The notes under the pieces were generated by a model. The model had not been told where the DNA came from. It made no database searches and saw only the letters and a program-made list of their open reading frames with translations. A program made the position numbers and the translations under genes. A stretch of 64,000 nt of DNA, taken from the NCBI GenBank assembly GCA_005656395.1, contig SRSI01000050.1:2852001-2916000 (forward strand), read 5' to 3'. This document shows, one piece after another, positions 34,437-48,525 of the stretch. Numbering within the stretch: position 1 is the stretch's first letter; every line of letters starts with the position of its first letter. The DNA comes from Strongyloides papillosus. Lineage: Eukaryota > Nematoda > Chromadorea > Rhabditida > Strongyloididae.

Positions 34437-36103
34437 TGAGGAAAAAATAAATATGTACTGTTGAATTTGGATAGCATTCTATAACAAGAACACGGGTCAG
34501 TATTAATGAGGTTTCATTAAATATTATATAATATATCATGGATGAAAATTTTATCCATCAATAATGAGCTTACAAAGACAATTATTTGGTAGTTTATTAA
34601 AATTATAAAAAAACTTTTTTGTATTCATTTCCATTGAAAGTTATTTATTTTAATACTTAATAAAACTATTTTATATTGAATTAAAATTTTATTTATATCT
34701 TTAAAAGTAACAAATAATAATTTGTTTTCAACATAATAAAAAATTTGGTTATAATAAATGAAATATCACTACTTAAAGTTTAATTTTTACTATATAAAAT
34801 TAATTTAAAAGAAAAAAGTACAATCAAAAATATTTTTAAAGAATAATGAAAACTCTATAATTCGAAATTACAAATTCCTTAATTGTAAAATCAAAAAAAA
34901 AGAAAACAATAATAAAAACATATAAAAGAAAGACATATATAAAAACAAAAAGTATTTCTAAATGATAAAATGTATAGTAAAAAAATAAAATTCATCAAGC
35001 AATAACTACTATTACAACAATTAATACATTGTAAAAGAAAATTAATAAACCACTAATTATCACAATTACTCTAAATTAATCACTCGTTAAAAATACCATC
35101 AAATAAAAGTTTTATCTATATAATATATTGTAAAAGCGAAAAACCATACTGCCCGCAGCATTAGTGTTAAGTAATAAATAATATTATCACAGAACACCTA
35201 AAAGACACACATAATATTGGAAATGGCAAAACAAAATACACTCATGGTATAACTTTTTCTATTATCATTTTTCTTGAACAAAAAAAAAATGATTTTAATA
35301 TATGATAACACACAAAACTGTTATATTTAATAATATTTTTTATATGATGGTATGTCGAAAAATATAATATTGTATAAAGAATCAAATTACATGTTATAAC
35401 GTCAAATAGAAAAGGTTTTCACATTAATTTTCAAACAAATATTAACTTTTTATTTTAAAGTTAATTACTCTCAATAATATTAATTTAAAATATTTTCTCC
35501 AATATTTGTTATATTAAAAAAAATTACATCCAATTAACACACAAAAAAGATACCAAAACCAAGCAAAAAAGAAGCTACAAAATGGACATTTTTTACCATA
35601 CCTTTAATGAAAACAGAATAACGAGATTTCAAGAATAAAAAAAACAATTATAGATATTGCAGCTACAATCCTCTGTGTGTTATATGAAAAAAATATTATA
35701 AAAATTTACATATCAATCTATTATCAGTAGCATTACTTGCTTGTAAACATTGTAATGTTGCAAAAAACCTATAAATTGACGATAAAACTTTAAAAGATAT
35801 ATAATATATATATAATGTGGATCAATATAAATATTCACAAAATAAAAAATTTTCTAAATGACAAACATTGATAATTTGATACAATAATAATTTAATAAAA
35901 AAACAGTCAACAACGAAAATTTAACCAAAAAAGATTGGCTTAATCACATATAATATACTTCATAAAATAAAGTTCTGGTGTACCGAGTTAGAATCATTTT
36001 TCATGAGTTTTAAGCAAAAAGAAATAACAAAATTAAAAGTTAACCAGAATGATAAGCTCAACCACTTATCTCAACAACAGCAGCATGAAATTTCCTTCTC
36101 TAC
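34437..36103. other. Intergenic between convergent GPCR and ncl-1
   Basis: About 1.67 kb, AT-rich, with no gene. It must contain both 3' UTRs. Several AATAAA/TTTATT-type signals are present on both strands. The side next to ncl-1 may be a long 3' UTR. Nothing else seen. Confidence 0.45.
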
Positions 36104-39100
36104 TTAAATGTTGGTTCCGCATTGTTGGTAACGATACAAGTAGAGACGATAATCCTTGCTGGCCAAAACAACAGAACCGTCTTCAACAAGTGCTACATCA
36201 AAACACTGGGCATGTTTAACTTTACTCTCAAGGGCATGAAGTAATTCTCCTTGCTAAAAATAAATAAATTATATAAAATAAATTATATGATAAATATATA
36301 AAACATACCCTTGTAAAAACAGTCAAATTAAAGTTATTATGATTATCAGCAACAATAACTTCACCGTTATTATTAATACCAACCCCAATTGGATAATTGG
36401 TAATACCTTCACCACCAATTTGACGAAGATAGGTTCCCTCATAATTAAATACTTTTATGCAATGTGCACGATTATCACTAATCATTATTTCTCCACTATC
36501 TGTTGCACAGACGCCATTAGGGAATTCAAGATAACGTGAACATGAAAATTTCTGAATTATATTTCCATACATATCAAAAATAATAACACGCATAACTTTA
36601 CACTCAACAACAATAATTCTTCCTGCATTATCTACACAAACTCCACGGGGATGTTGAAGGATATTTGCTCCGAATTTTCTTAAAAATTGTCCTGAATGAT
36701 TGTATATTTGAATTTGATGGGTTGGGGAACGTTCTGTTACGATAAAATCACCAGTTAAACGATTAACTGCAACTCTGTTTGGATATAAAAGTTGCCCATC
36801 TCTCTTCCCACATTCTCCAAATTGAAATTTAAATACTCCATCCTTATCAAATACCTGAATACGGTGGTTATTTGTATCAGCAACTATTATTTGATTTTGG
36901 GCATTAACAGCAACCCCTGATGGTTCAGTAAATTGTCCTTCCATAACACCGAATTCTCCAAATTTACAATGATAAGACATCTTAAGTCTCTTAACCTGTG
37001 AACGTGGTGGAAATGATGGTGAATTACATGATGGGTGTCCTAATAAAGTCATGTCACGTGATGTATTGATGCCAGCATCAAAATCAGATTTATCAGCCGA
37101 TGGCATGACTGAATCAATATTAGTTGACCACTTCTCATAAGGAAATGATGATGGGAAATTGTTATATTGATGATTATTACTATTCAAGAAACTAGAATTC
37201 AATGTTGGAAGTGATGCCGGTCCCAATTCACTGTAGGCAGCCAAGGAATTATTTGATCCAAATTCGTTATTACGTCCCCCACTACCATGAACGTTTGAAT
37301 TGCTATTATTGTAACCATTCATTGTTATTATTCCATTGTTTGGTGAACGAACATTTCGACTTCCAGGTCTAAATACAGCTGTAATCGGTGTGGAGGATGC
37401 TTGTTGTGGTATAAGGTTATTTGTAACAGATGAAGTATTGTTATTTTGGACGACAGGTGTACTCCAATCACTTGGTACATGAATAGATCCCATTAAATTT
37501 ATAATAGCTTGACGTGCATTTGAAAAATTAAGTGGACTATAGTCAATCTCACAAGCAGTCTGGAGGACGTTATTAGAATCACTATTGAAATTTAAAAATC
37601 CTTGTAATCTAGTATCTAACAAAGGTTTGAAAACCATAATCTGGGCTGGTGAACAATTTTTCAATAAACGTCTAGTAAAATCAATTGTTTGAGCAATCTT
37701 ACGTACCATCTTTTGATTTTCCTTATCAACTAATGTTAATTGTAATTGTTTATATGAAAAAGCATTTTCCAAATCTGTAAGAACAACACTACGTATCTCC
37801 TGAATCAATTGCATAATTTTACATGCATTATCATTAATGATATTCTGTGCCTTTTGAAATGACTCACTAAGTTTATTTTGATTTGCATCAGTAATCATAA
37901 ACATCTTATGAACTTCTTGTTGTTTAGCACGGGCACGGAGAATCAAATCTTCCATTGACTCAATTTGATTAGCAGCAACATTTTCAATTGTTTGAACATC
38001 ATGATGAGGTTGGGGATGATCAATCGTACAGTCATGACAAATAGCTAAGTTACATGTTAAACAAAAAAGTAACAATAGTTGGTGCTTATGTTCTAAACAT
38101 CTGCATTGATTAATTTGTTCAAATCCAGTTGGTGATGTTGATTTTGATGTGCCAATCTCCTCAACACGATGCCCATTAAAGATGTGCATGTATTGGTGTG
38201 CCTGTGTACAGGCGGTACAAAGAAAGTTGACACAATCTTTACAGAATGCTGATGCCCTTTCACCACTCTTGCAACCGGTACATGCTACAGATTGAGGTAT
38301 TGGAAATCCATGATCACCTGGAGAATCAGAAAGCGGTGGTGAGGAGGATGTACTTGATGGTGATCCGAACAAGAAAAGATCATTGGTTGTTCCATTCATA
38401 CGACGATATTGCTCAGCAACATTCAAAGCGCCAAAGTCAGTTAAAAGGCCATCTACTCCAAGACTTGGTGATATTTGTGTCTCTTGCCCGCAAGTTGGAC
38501 ATAAAATGTTATCAAGTCTTTCGCTAACCTTCAATTCAAGGCATGGTTTGCAAAATGAATGAAAACAAGCAAGGACTTTAGGTTCTCTATAAGTCTCATC
38601 ACAAATTCCGCATTTAATATTCTGAAAATTTATATTAATATTATGTGAAGTTGTTGTTAAATTCTTTTTGTTGTTGTTAACACAATCATTAGATATTTTC
38701 CTATAGTTCCCTTCTATCTCATTATATAACAAAGAAGAATACCCTTCATCGTCATGTGAACGAGTATTATCTCTTGTTATGTTTAAAAAACTAATACTAC
38801 TAAAATTGTTATTATCATCACCCAATGAATTTAATGACTTCCAGTCTAAGTCATGACAATCATTTTTAATGAGTGGATAAACTTGAATGATATCAGAAGT
38901 CTTTCTCTCATTCAATGGATAATTTCTTGCCAACACAACTTTTTTTGGTGTACTAAATAAATAATTACATTAAAAAAATAATAATAATACAGGAGCAGAG
39001 AACTTACTTAGAACTAGTAGTTGACATATTTATAATATAATCCTATTGGAAATGACAAAAATTGGGGAATGAAGACCAATTTTTGTTCAGACTCTTTTGT

Positions 39101-39989
39101 GTTATTATATTTAGTTTACGCGCTATATCTCTTTATTGACAAAATAAAGTACCAAAAAAGAATTGGTAGTTGGAATATAGTTTTAAATTGATAACGAAAT
39201 TTAATACTATTTCACAATATATATTTTGTTTGTTTCTAATATTTTAGAAATATATACTTACCTGATCCTGAAGAGCAGATTGACTTTGGGTAATTTCTAA
39301 TTGCTCTGTCTGACCCAGTGTGCACATACCTAAAAAAATGAGTGTCAAAGAACATAGTTTTGGAGTTATTTACTTTAATTTTTATTTGATTTTAGTGAGA
39401 AAGAAAAAAATGACTATGTTATACATGCAATAAAAAATACATCTAAACAGTAAATAAGTATTATAATAAAATAATAATAGTTTAGGATAGTAATTCCGGA
39501 ATGTCTTATGTTAATAAACAAATCCTTTTACCCTTATGATTTCCAAGCCATCAATACAAATGTGAAAACAATAATTCTTGTTACAATAAATAAAATATGC
39601 CGAAAGTTATTATAACTATACTTTAAGTAAAGTGAATATGTAATGATGATCATTGGTCAATAAAATGTTATAGCATACGTACGTGGAGGAATAAAGATAA
39701 AATAATCGATGCTTATTGTTATACCTACATAAATATTTTCTTGGTAAATTCTAAAATTTTAATACAAAGAAAATATTATCTAATCAAATGAATATTTTAA
39801 ACTCAAATGATTATATATAATAATAATACATTAAAAATTTGATATTTTCAATTTTAACAAAAACTTACCATTTGAATATGGTTGTAGGTTCATTCCTCGG
39901 AATCCTCCATTACAAGAGGCGAGAAGAGCGCCAAATGGATCCGCAGAATCAGAACCAGCAGAACATGCCAACGAATCCGATTCACTCAT
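36104..39989 (-). CDS. ncl-1: TRIM-NHL protein NCL-1/Brat (1005 aa from this ATG)
   Basis: Translational and ribosome-biogenesis repressor, an RNA-binding NHL protein. Exons: 39989-39869, 39329-39262, 39042-39008, 38952-36309, 36253-36104; all junctions keep frame. Domains: RING at ~188-228 (CGICDETYREPKVLACFHSF then CPTC), two B-boxes at ~295-340 and ~355-395, a coiled coil to ~500, an Asn/Ser-rich linker, and six NHL repeats at ~730-1000 (YHCKFGEFGVMEGQF, IIVADTNNHRIQVFDKDG, TERSPTHQIQIYN, ITNYPIGVGINNNGEVIVAD). The last exon ends LYLYRYQQCGTNI. The NHL residues are near those of Drosophila Brat and C. elegans NCL-1. The N-terminus (MSESDSLACSAGSDSADPFG) lies in exon 1; this exon stays open upstream of the ATG and may join a far exon at 48.5 kb. 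Confidence 0.95.
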
Positions 39990-40002
39990 TCCCGATCGAG
40001 TT

Positions 40003-43000
40003 CTATAAATAAATAAAAATATTTAGTAACAAATGAAAATAAAAAAAAATTATTAAATAGTAACATTTTTAAAGAAAAAAAAGTCTTTTTTATGGAACGG
40101 AAATGTAAATATTATTGATATATTTAAATTAAGTAAATGTAAATAAGTTTTAAAATTATCTTTTTATAAAACAATATTAATATTAAACTTTTCTATCAAC
40201 AATAAATATGAACATACATGCAAAAATAATAATATATATTTACTATTAAAATTATATTATAATTTACAAGCTTTTATCCCCATATTGGTATTTAATTTCT
40301 ACTGGTAAATTATATATTGAATTATTTTTGCAAAATTCAATTATAATATTCATAATTTAATTCTTTCCCAATCTACTATATTCTCATTTAAGAATACCCT
40401 TTTGGCAAATTATGGTAATAATTAATCTGAGAAAAGTTACATATATGTTAATTTACCAACTACATATTCATTATATAATTAAATATATACATTTGGAACC
40501 TAAGGTAATATTTAATAAGTTAAAATTAATCAATTATTTGAGAATTGTAGTAAAAAATTAAATATAGTTATAGTTAAAAAATTAAGTAAGAATGTTACAA
40601 GTAATATACAACATTTACACCAAATATCTTGAAGATGTATTGCACTTTTTTTATATTCCACAAAATAATAATGATAAATTTGATGATAAACAACGGAAAC
40701 TTGAATAAAAATACTATTGAGGTGGGAAATATCGGTTAATGTAAGAGAGTATCTTGATGACAACGATAAGAAAAGACTGATGATATATATATGATGTCGG
40801 TCTCAAAAATTTGCAGACATAACATTTTTAAAATTGCAGTTATGTTTTATTTTAAATGCTCCAATTGCACGATCATCATTAATTCTAAAAATTTTATCAT
40901 ATAGGTCCCTATCTATTTGATCTCTGGTGATGATTCAGCTATATTGAGGTATTTTTATTAATGAATTACATTATACAAACCCCAACGAAATAAATTATAT
41001 AATAATAAAAGATGAATGAATATTATTTTTTTAAAAATTAGATAAATATATACATTTTCATTGAGGAGCATATAGAACAATTAAGATCAAAAAAAAATTA
41101 GTCATAATGTGTAATAATGGGAGCGTATTGATTAAGAGAGATTATTTCAAATAAAATGTTAAAGCCAAAAATTATGACTTTAAATTATAGAGACAAAAAC
41201 TTTTTTAATCACACCATTCTTTTTTTAACAAATTACTTTTTAGTTATTATACTTTTATGATATATATATTTAAAAAGTACTTGTAAAAAATAACCTAGTC
41301 AGTGTAATTGCCTTTTATATATGGATGAATTTTATTATTAAAGGACATAAAATTTCATTTTTATTTCCAAAAATAATTACGTCTACGTATATTACAAAGT
41401 ATTAACTTTTTTTGTCTAACGAAACTAAAATATTTATATATCTTTTTAATAGTACAGCTTAAAAAAAGTAATTGTATAAAAGTTATGTCTAGTAAAGACA
41501 TTTATGGATCATAAATATTATAAGAATTCCCGTTGTGTTTTATTTCATTACAATTATTATTCTTCTATGCAGCTGTTAGATGGACAGGTGGTTTTAATTC
41601 ATGCAAAATGACGTCTGGGGTGAAATGTGGAGGACACTAATAATCATGATCGATAGGATATTAAGATATATGTAAAAGTGCCGATTTTAATTAATCTGTT
41701 AGTATAAGTGTTTTGGCAAATAAATAAAGGAAACGTCTTAAATTATTTAATTTAAATCTATAATTATGAAAATGTTTTAGTTAACCATAAATAACATAAA
41801 GAATAAATCTCTCCTAATTATCAATAGTAAGTAATTTTGTAGAAGGCAAAAAAAATATGTTTTAACTAAAAGATAAATATCTCAATTAATTATCTCTTTA
41901 ATAATAAATTACATCCATTTGTTTTTATTTTTATTTTTGTTTTTAAAGTATTTTCAATATTAAAACTATCGACTTATAGTTTTATTAATAGTAATAAATA
42001 AACTTCATCGATGAGGAAAAGTCAATATGTTAAGGCTAACACTTCATCCTTTTTGTACGTTCTCTTTATCATATTTGAAATATAATAAAGTATGCCTGAA
42101 AATATAGTTAAAACATAATACACAAAATGAAATTCGAGATTTAGCATTTTTGCCCAAGGCCAATATTTGCTATATATTTGGAACTAGTGTTAACAAATTA
42201 TAACTCCACCACAAACCTGAAGATAGACACATACATTCACAATTCCCATTATATATTTTAAATACTTTTCATAAAATGTTTTAGGAATAAAAAAAGTTTC
42301 ATTACTCTTCAACGAAAATTTCTATTACTAACACTTTTTTATATCTCCTGTTAATGTAAATATACAAAAGAAATTTAATTGAAAAATTATTCAAAATGCA
42401 ATTTTGTACAAAAATAATATTACTTTTTAATTGAAATTAAGTACGGTCAGTAACCATACATTTTTATCAAAAATTTTATAGATGGTAATGTGAATTATAC
42501 ACTTAATGCTACATATATTATACATAATATAATAAATTGAAATCTGATGCTCAATGTGACAACAATTATTCTTACAAATATAGTATCTGCGCATAATGTT
42601 AAAATAGAAAAATTGATAGATAGTGATCAAAAATATGTTGATGATGTATTTTTCCTATTCATAATAATAATAATGTGTATGTGCCAGAGATAACACTACT
42701 ATATAGTAAAATACATAACAATAAATTGTATATTATTTAATTGTCGTCTTTTTACTTTCCATCTGTCATGTTTAAAAGGAGAGTGACAACTTGAGAATGA
42801 AAATTAAGTATAGGAAGAAAGTTCTCCTAGAAAAATGTGAATGTCTATGATGAAAAAGCTTTTTTTCATATATATCTTATGAAAACGCATATTGTATGTA
42901 CGTGGAGGAAGTAGGCAATAATGTGAGAAACAATTTTGGATGTCTTAGTATTGAAATAGATGTCTGTAAATAACAAAAAGTCATTTAGAGCATGAAAAAA

Positions 43001-46000
43001 ATGTCAATATGTTTAAGGGATCAAAGATTGAGAAAGGAAAATTGGAATAATATTATATTGAAGAATGAAGTTGATGCTTAAATATATAAAAAAATATTAT
43101 GTGTATAAATAAATAATAAAAAAAGTTATGGAAAGTAAAAAAGAATACGTATAAAAAAGTAGTTTGATCTTTTTTAAATATTTAAACAGAATTCTAAATA
43201 ATAGAAGTTAGAAACAAAGGCATATATTTATAGAATATAATAAATTTTTTTATAAATATCTCTTTTTTTACATTAATCCTCTTAATGCAAAAGTTACAAG
43301 GAAATAAATATCTATGTTGGTATCTACTGATTAAATTATTACTTCCTCAAATATTAATGTACTACCCTCTTTTATCTCTCAAATGATTTGACCTTTTTTA
43401 TATTCTTTAACTTTATAAATACTTACATGTTGTGGTAAGATGGAATAATAATAATAATAGTATAAGTAGAGACCAGTGACCGGTAAAATTTATGAAGGAC
43501 ATTAGGGGTGCCAATAATTAAAAAGATATTGGGTGTTGTTTATTGTTTTTAGCTAATTTAATAGATAGATGGTTTTATTGTTTAAAGTGATAAATACAGT
43601 CATATGATCATATGTGATATAATTTATATTATTTATATTAAGATTATAAAAAAAATAAATATATATAAGACTAAAAATGAAATAACATCTTAAAAATAGA
43701 GAAATTTTTAAAAATAGTTATTATGAATGGTACATGCTTTATTTTAAGGATATTTAGAACGGCATATAAATAATGCTTAATGCCTCAATATATATAAAAT
43801 ATACCATTACAATTTATCATTAATCCAATATACATTTAAAGATTTTTCTTAGAGATAGAAGTCATGAATGGGAATTGATAGTGATAATTGAAAGTAGACG
43901 GATAAATTTATTATACATATATTTATATATATAAGTTTATTTATGGTAAAATAGAGCTTACTATGGATTTGAAAAAGTTAAAATAATGTTATATATGGCA
44001 TGTTAAAGAGTTAAGCTTATATAAAAGCTTTACTACTTTTAGGAATATAATACTAAGGAATATAAAAGTATCATTAAGTAGGACATTTAAATAGTTTTAT
44101 TTACATAAGGATCTGTTATTAGTTGGTGTCATTTTGAATTAATATATAAACATAATATAAATAATTTAGAATCATAGATATAGAATTTTAAGTGAGTAAA
44201 AGGAAAATGGTGAAGGAAACCTTTAAAAAGCAAGGTAATATTTTTTAATATCATAGGAAATAAAAAGTTTCCATCATCATATTTTAAACGATTATTATGA
44301 ACAATATTTATTTATTAATTTTTATAATAAATTTTAATATCTGATATTATAAATGTTAAATATTTTTGTCTGCTACCCACTCGTCTGAATGAGTGATTAT
44401 AAAAATTATTTTAAAAGCCATTCCAGCTACATTTATCATATACAGACACCCCAACAGATAAACACACACCAGTGGCAAAATGTCTATTTTATCATTTTCT
44501 TGTAAAAATCTTAATGATATAAAGTTTTTGCCAATCAAATGCTAGACATTAGTCTATTAAATATTGTGCATATATATATTTAGAAAATTACTATTATTTC
44601 TAAATTTATAAAGTTACTTTCGAATATTTATACTTATAGAAATAAACTTATAAAAGTGGTTTTATGTTATAAACTAATAAAATAATTTGGTAAATATATA
44701 TAACATATATATTTTTATTTATTAAAAATGTTGTTATTTACAAACATTAGTAAAAAAAATATAAATTGGTATTTTAGTGTAAAATTTTGAATGAACACAT
44801 ACAAAAGGGTCAAAATGGGTAATTTTATATAAATAACTCATTTGAAGCGTTTCAATACTTCAACATTTCAATATCTTTAAAAGGAAATTTGGAATGGGTT
44901 GTCAACTATTGTAGTTGTTAATCAATGTTTATAGAGTAGGAAGTATATTGAAGTAAGAATGAAAAGAGAGTGTTGAATATAAAAGTTGTTATGTTCTTGA
45001 TTCATAAACAAAAATGTATGTGTAAAACGTTTGTGGGATGTTTTAAATACATACATTTTAATTATTATTATTATACTCCTTCAGTTATTATTATTTATAA
45101 TATGTAACTTGAAATTATCGTTAACTATATAGCTATCGCCCTCTCCTCATGTTCAAGTTATTATGATTTTTGAAAAGTAAAACACAATGATGTAAACAAT
45201 AAATTCTAACTACATAATAAAAGTAAATACTTAAGTTTTAGAATAATTTTTTTTTGATAATAATCAATATAAGAAAGTAAAATAATCATTTTCACTTAAA
45301 CTAAAAAATAATTGTCTATCAATTTAGAGACAATAATAAAATCTTGTGTCAATAAATGGTTAAAGCAATTACATTTATGACGAGACAATAAAAAAATTAT
45401 GAAAGCGATGAATGTTAAGATAGGGGGAAAATAATTATCATTGAAATGAAAAATTATATCTTATTAACAAGAAATGTTTATTTACTAACACCTAGCAGTG
45501 AAGATATGATTATTTAGATTGTGTAGAGAATTAAAACAACAAAAAAAAGTAACACATAACTAAATGTAAATGATAACACAAATAAAATATGATGTCAAAA
45601 GATTAATTTTTCTTATCTACATTTTCATTGATCAAAAATTAGATGGTACTTAAAAAATGTTACAGCAGTAATTTAAATCCAATATATACATATTACAATG
45701 AAAATTTCAAACAGAAATTAAATGAATTTTTTTAAAAAATTAAAATAAATTCGATTAATATATTATTATTAAATTTTTGTTGGTTGTTTCAAATAATAAT
45801 AAACAAAACTGTGGTAGACAAAGAGTCTAGAAATAATTATATTTTTAAAAACACTATATATATCTATCTAGTTTGTTTTTATTTTATAAAAAAAATAATT
45901 CAAGGCTAACGTGAAAAAATGTTTTGTTTTTTTACATTCCCTTACAGTATATCTCAAGTAAATGGGTTTATTATCACGGGTACTGTTATTGGAAATGGAG

Positions 46001-48511
46001 AAAAATATTTTTTTGTCGTGATACACAAAAAAAAACAAATTTATTAATTGGATAAGCTCAATATTATTTCACTCATAGATAAACATCCCCTTTTTTTGTC
46101 ACTTTCCGAGTTATAAATTCCTAATTTCATGGAAAATAAAATATTTTATGAAACTTGTTTCGATGATAGCATTTAAAAAACAACAATAAAATTTTTTTCT
46201 CAATATCTACTGTCAATTTATTATAATCTCTCGAAAATAGTAAAAATTATTTTAAATATCAAAGTGTCTCATTCACCCATCTTCATGCCCACCAAAAATA
46301 ATTCATCCCTTTCACTGAAGAACCGCTCAAATTAATAATTAATTCAATAAATATAAGAGAGTATATAAAATAATTAAAAGGACTATGAGGAAGTTTAAAA
46401 ATTAACTTATATACATATTAAAAATCATTCTTTTGTAACATATGCCTTTTCTAACATCTGAGCCAATTGCATTTTGAAATATTAAGTAAAAAAAAGAAGT
46501 AAAGAACCTAGGACAGAGTGACACACACAAATTATATATTTTACTATAAAAATTTTTTTGAAAAAGATTAAACCAAAAAGGTTATATTACTATTGCACAA
46601 AATGATAAGATGTTGTAGGTATCGTGTAAAAGTAATTTATCACAAAAAAATACTCAACATAATTGTATGCCTGTAACATTCGTAAAATCATATTATATTA
46701 CATTCCATTACATATGCATATCAATAGGAGATGAAAGTAAAAAAAACAATTAGAAAATTATTATCATTTAAAATATTATTATAACATTTAGTTAGTGAAG
46801 TATTATTATATATTTGAATCAATTCTGACCTTGATTATTATAAAATGATAATAAATAATAACAAATTCAAATAATAATTTCCTTTCTTTAGGTAAAGTAT
46901 TACGATATTTGAATGGATATATCTCTTAAATAAACTATTTTGTAAACAACTTATAAAAAAATCTCAAGTCATATTGAAAATATTAATACTCTCATTATTG
47001 AGGAGTTCATATAAAATATATATCGAGAAATGTAATTAGTTAAGAAAAATCATCAATAAATTTTATAGTAAAAATCTATAATAATGTTACATTTCTAAAT
47101 AAAAATCTACCGTCAAAAAAATTCCTTTTGATATATTTGCTAACAAACATATTGTTGACTTTTATTAATAAAAAAAAGAGATTTTAGGCACTTGTAAAAA
47201 TTTGATTAAATAAAAGGTATTAAAAGTTTCAAAGATTTTATACTTTTTATCCATCCTTCCACATTTTTTGGTCAAAAAATTATTCTCAATAAAAGTGTAT
47301 AAACTTTCGTCTATGAAGTAGATTTTCTCCTGTTAAATATGTAGGTGAAATACATATATTCTCTCTCTAACAACTATTCTTTAAATCCTGTTTTTTAATT
47401 TTTTTTAAATAAAGTGTCAATACAAAAGATAGCTAAACTGATCAATTTATCAAAAAATTATGGTGGTCCATCAAATTTTCTTTGTAATATATGAAAACCA
47501 GATAATAATTTCGGTTTAAAAAATACTCTTGTTCTTAAAAGTATAATATTGTGTAAAAAAATAAATAGGATGGAGATGAAAATTTTTATTGTTAATTAGA
47601 AATGGAGAGTGAAAAAATTGTAAATATACGTTCTTATCTACTATATCAAAAGGGATTATTTTTTCATCATCCTCTTGTACGTTAATATAATATCTTAGTG
47701 TATTGGTAATATTATAATGAAAAAGATGTACGGAAATAAATATAACGGATGTGCGTGTAGCCGTGTGTAACACATATCAGCACTATATATACAAATTTAC
47801 GTTGTCAAAGCATTAAAATGGCAATGAAATGTAGTTAATTTTTGTAATGTTCTTTTTTCAATTGTAAAATATTACATATCGCTTTGTGTTTGACTAAATA
47901 AGGAAGGCCATGGTAATATTACTCTTTTTTTTACTTTACTTTTCCTTATTTAACCGCCTAAATTAGTTTTTAAAATTAAAAAATATACTTTTTCTTTGAA
48001 TTGATGAACTAAAGCTATACAATAGACCACCTATGTTGGTTAATATTTGTCTTGTTAACGATTTCTTATTGTAATAATGAAATTATTAGTTAAATAAAAT
48101 GAAATTAACTATTTCAAAATTCTAATATCTTATATAATATTTTGAAATGCAAAAGTTTAAACTAAATATTAATTTGATTTTATAATTAAATTTTACACCT
48201 GTAAATTATATTTTTACACATACATTTTTTTTGTTTTATATATATTTTTAAAAAAAATATATTAAAAACATTTAATTTTATCTCATAGGAAATTATAAAA
48301 TATAAATTATAAATGTAGGAGAGAAAAAGTAAAATAAAAATGAAATAAAAAAAGGATATTGACAATTTTAAAAAGAGAGAACAACTTTGATAAAACTCCT
48401 TTATACTCAATTTATAACATTTTTCTACCGTCATCACAAATACAAATAAACAATTGTCTTTTGAATGGATCTCTCCTTGGAATGGGTAATTTATTCATTT
48501 GTTATACTTAC
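40003..48511 (-). other. 8.5 kb gene-free region, possible first intron of ncl-1
   Basis: Extremely AT-rich with no supported coding frame on either strand. Short frames at 40530-40763, 42427-42630, 44356-44538, 47516-47773 and 48186-48437 are background. If the candidate exon at 48512-48525 is real, this is an intron with donor GTAAGTATAAC (48511 down) and acceptor TTTATAG (40009-40003). I found no miRNA-like hairpin, tRNA or repeat array, but hand scanning is weak here. Confidence 0.4.
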
Positions 48512-48525
48512 CGTTGACGAATCAT
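48512..48525 (-). other. ncl-1: Candidate distal first coding exon of ncl-1
   Basis: The minus strand reads ATGATTCGTCAACG followed by a consensus donor GTAAGTATAAC. Joined to the acceptor at 40003 it gives MIRQRTRSG directly in frame with MSESDSLAC of exon 1, with no stop. The short sequence is C/G-richer than its surroundings. Other GTAAGT strings occur by chance in this region (about five), so the match in ATG, phase and open frame is suggestive but not proof. Confidence 0.4.

Noticed and set aside
44356..44538. 60-codon hydrophobic minus-strand ORF in the desert
   Set aside because: No motif, isolated, and expected by chance in 14 kb of sequence.
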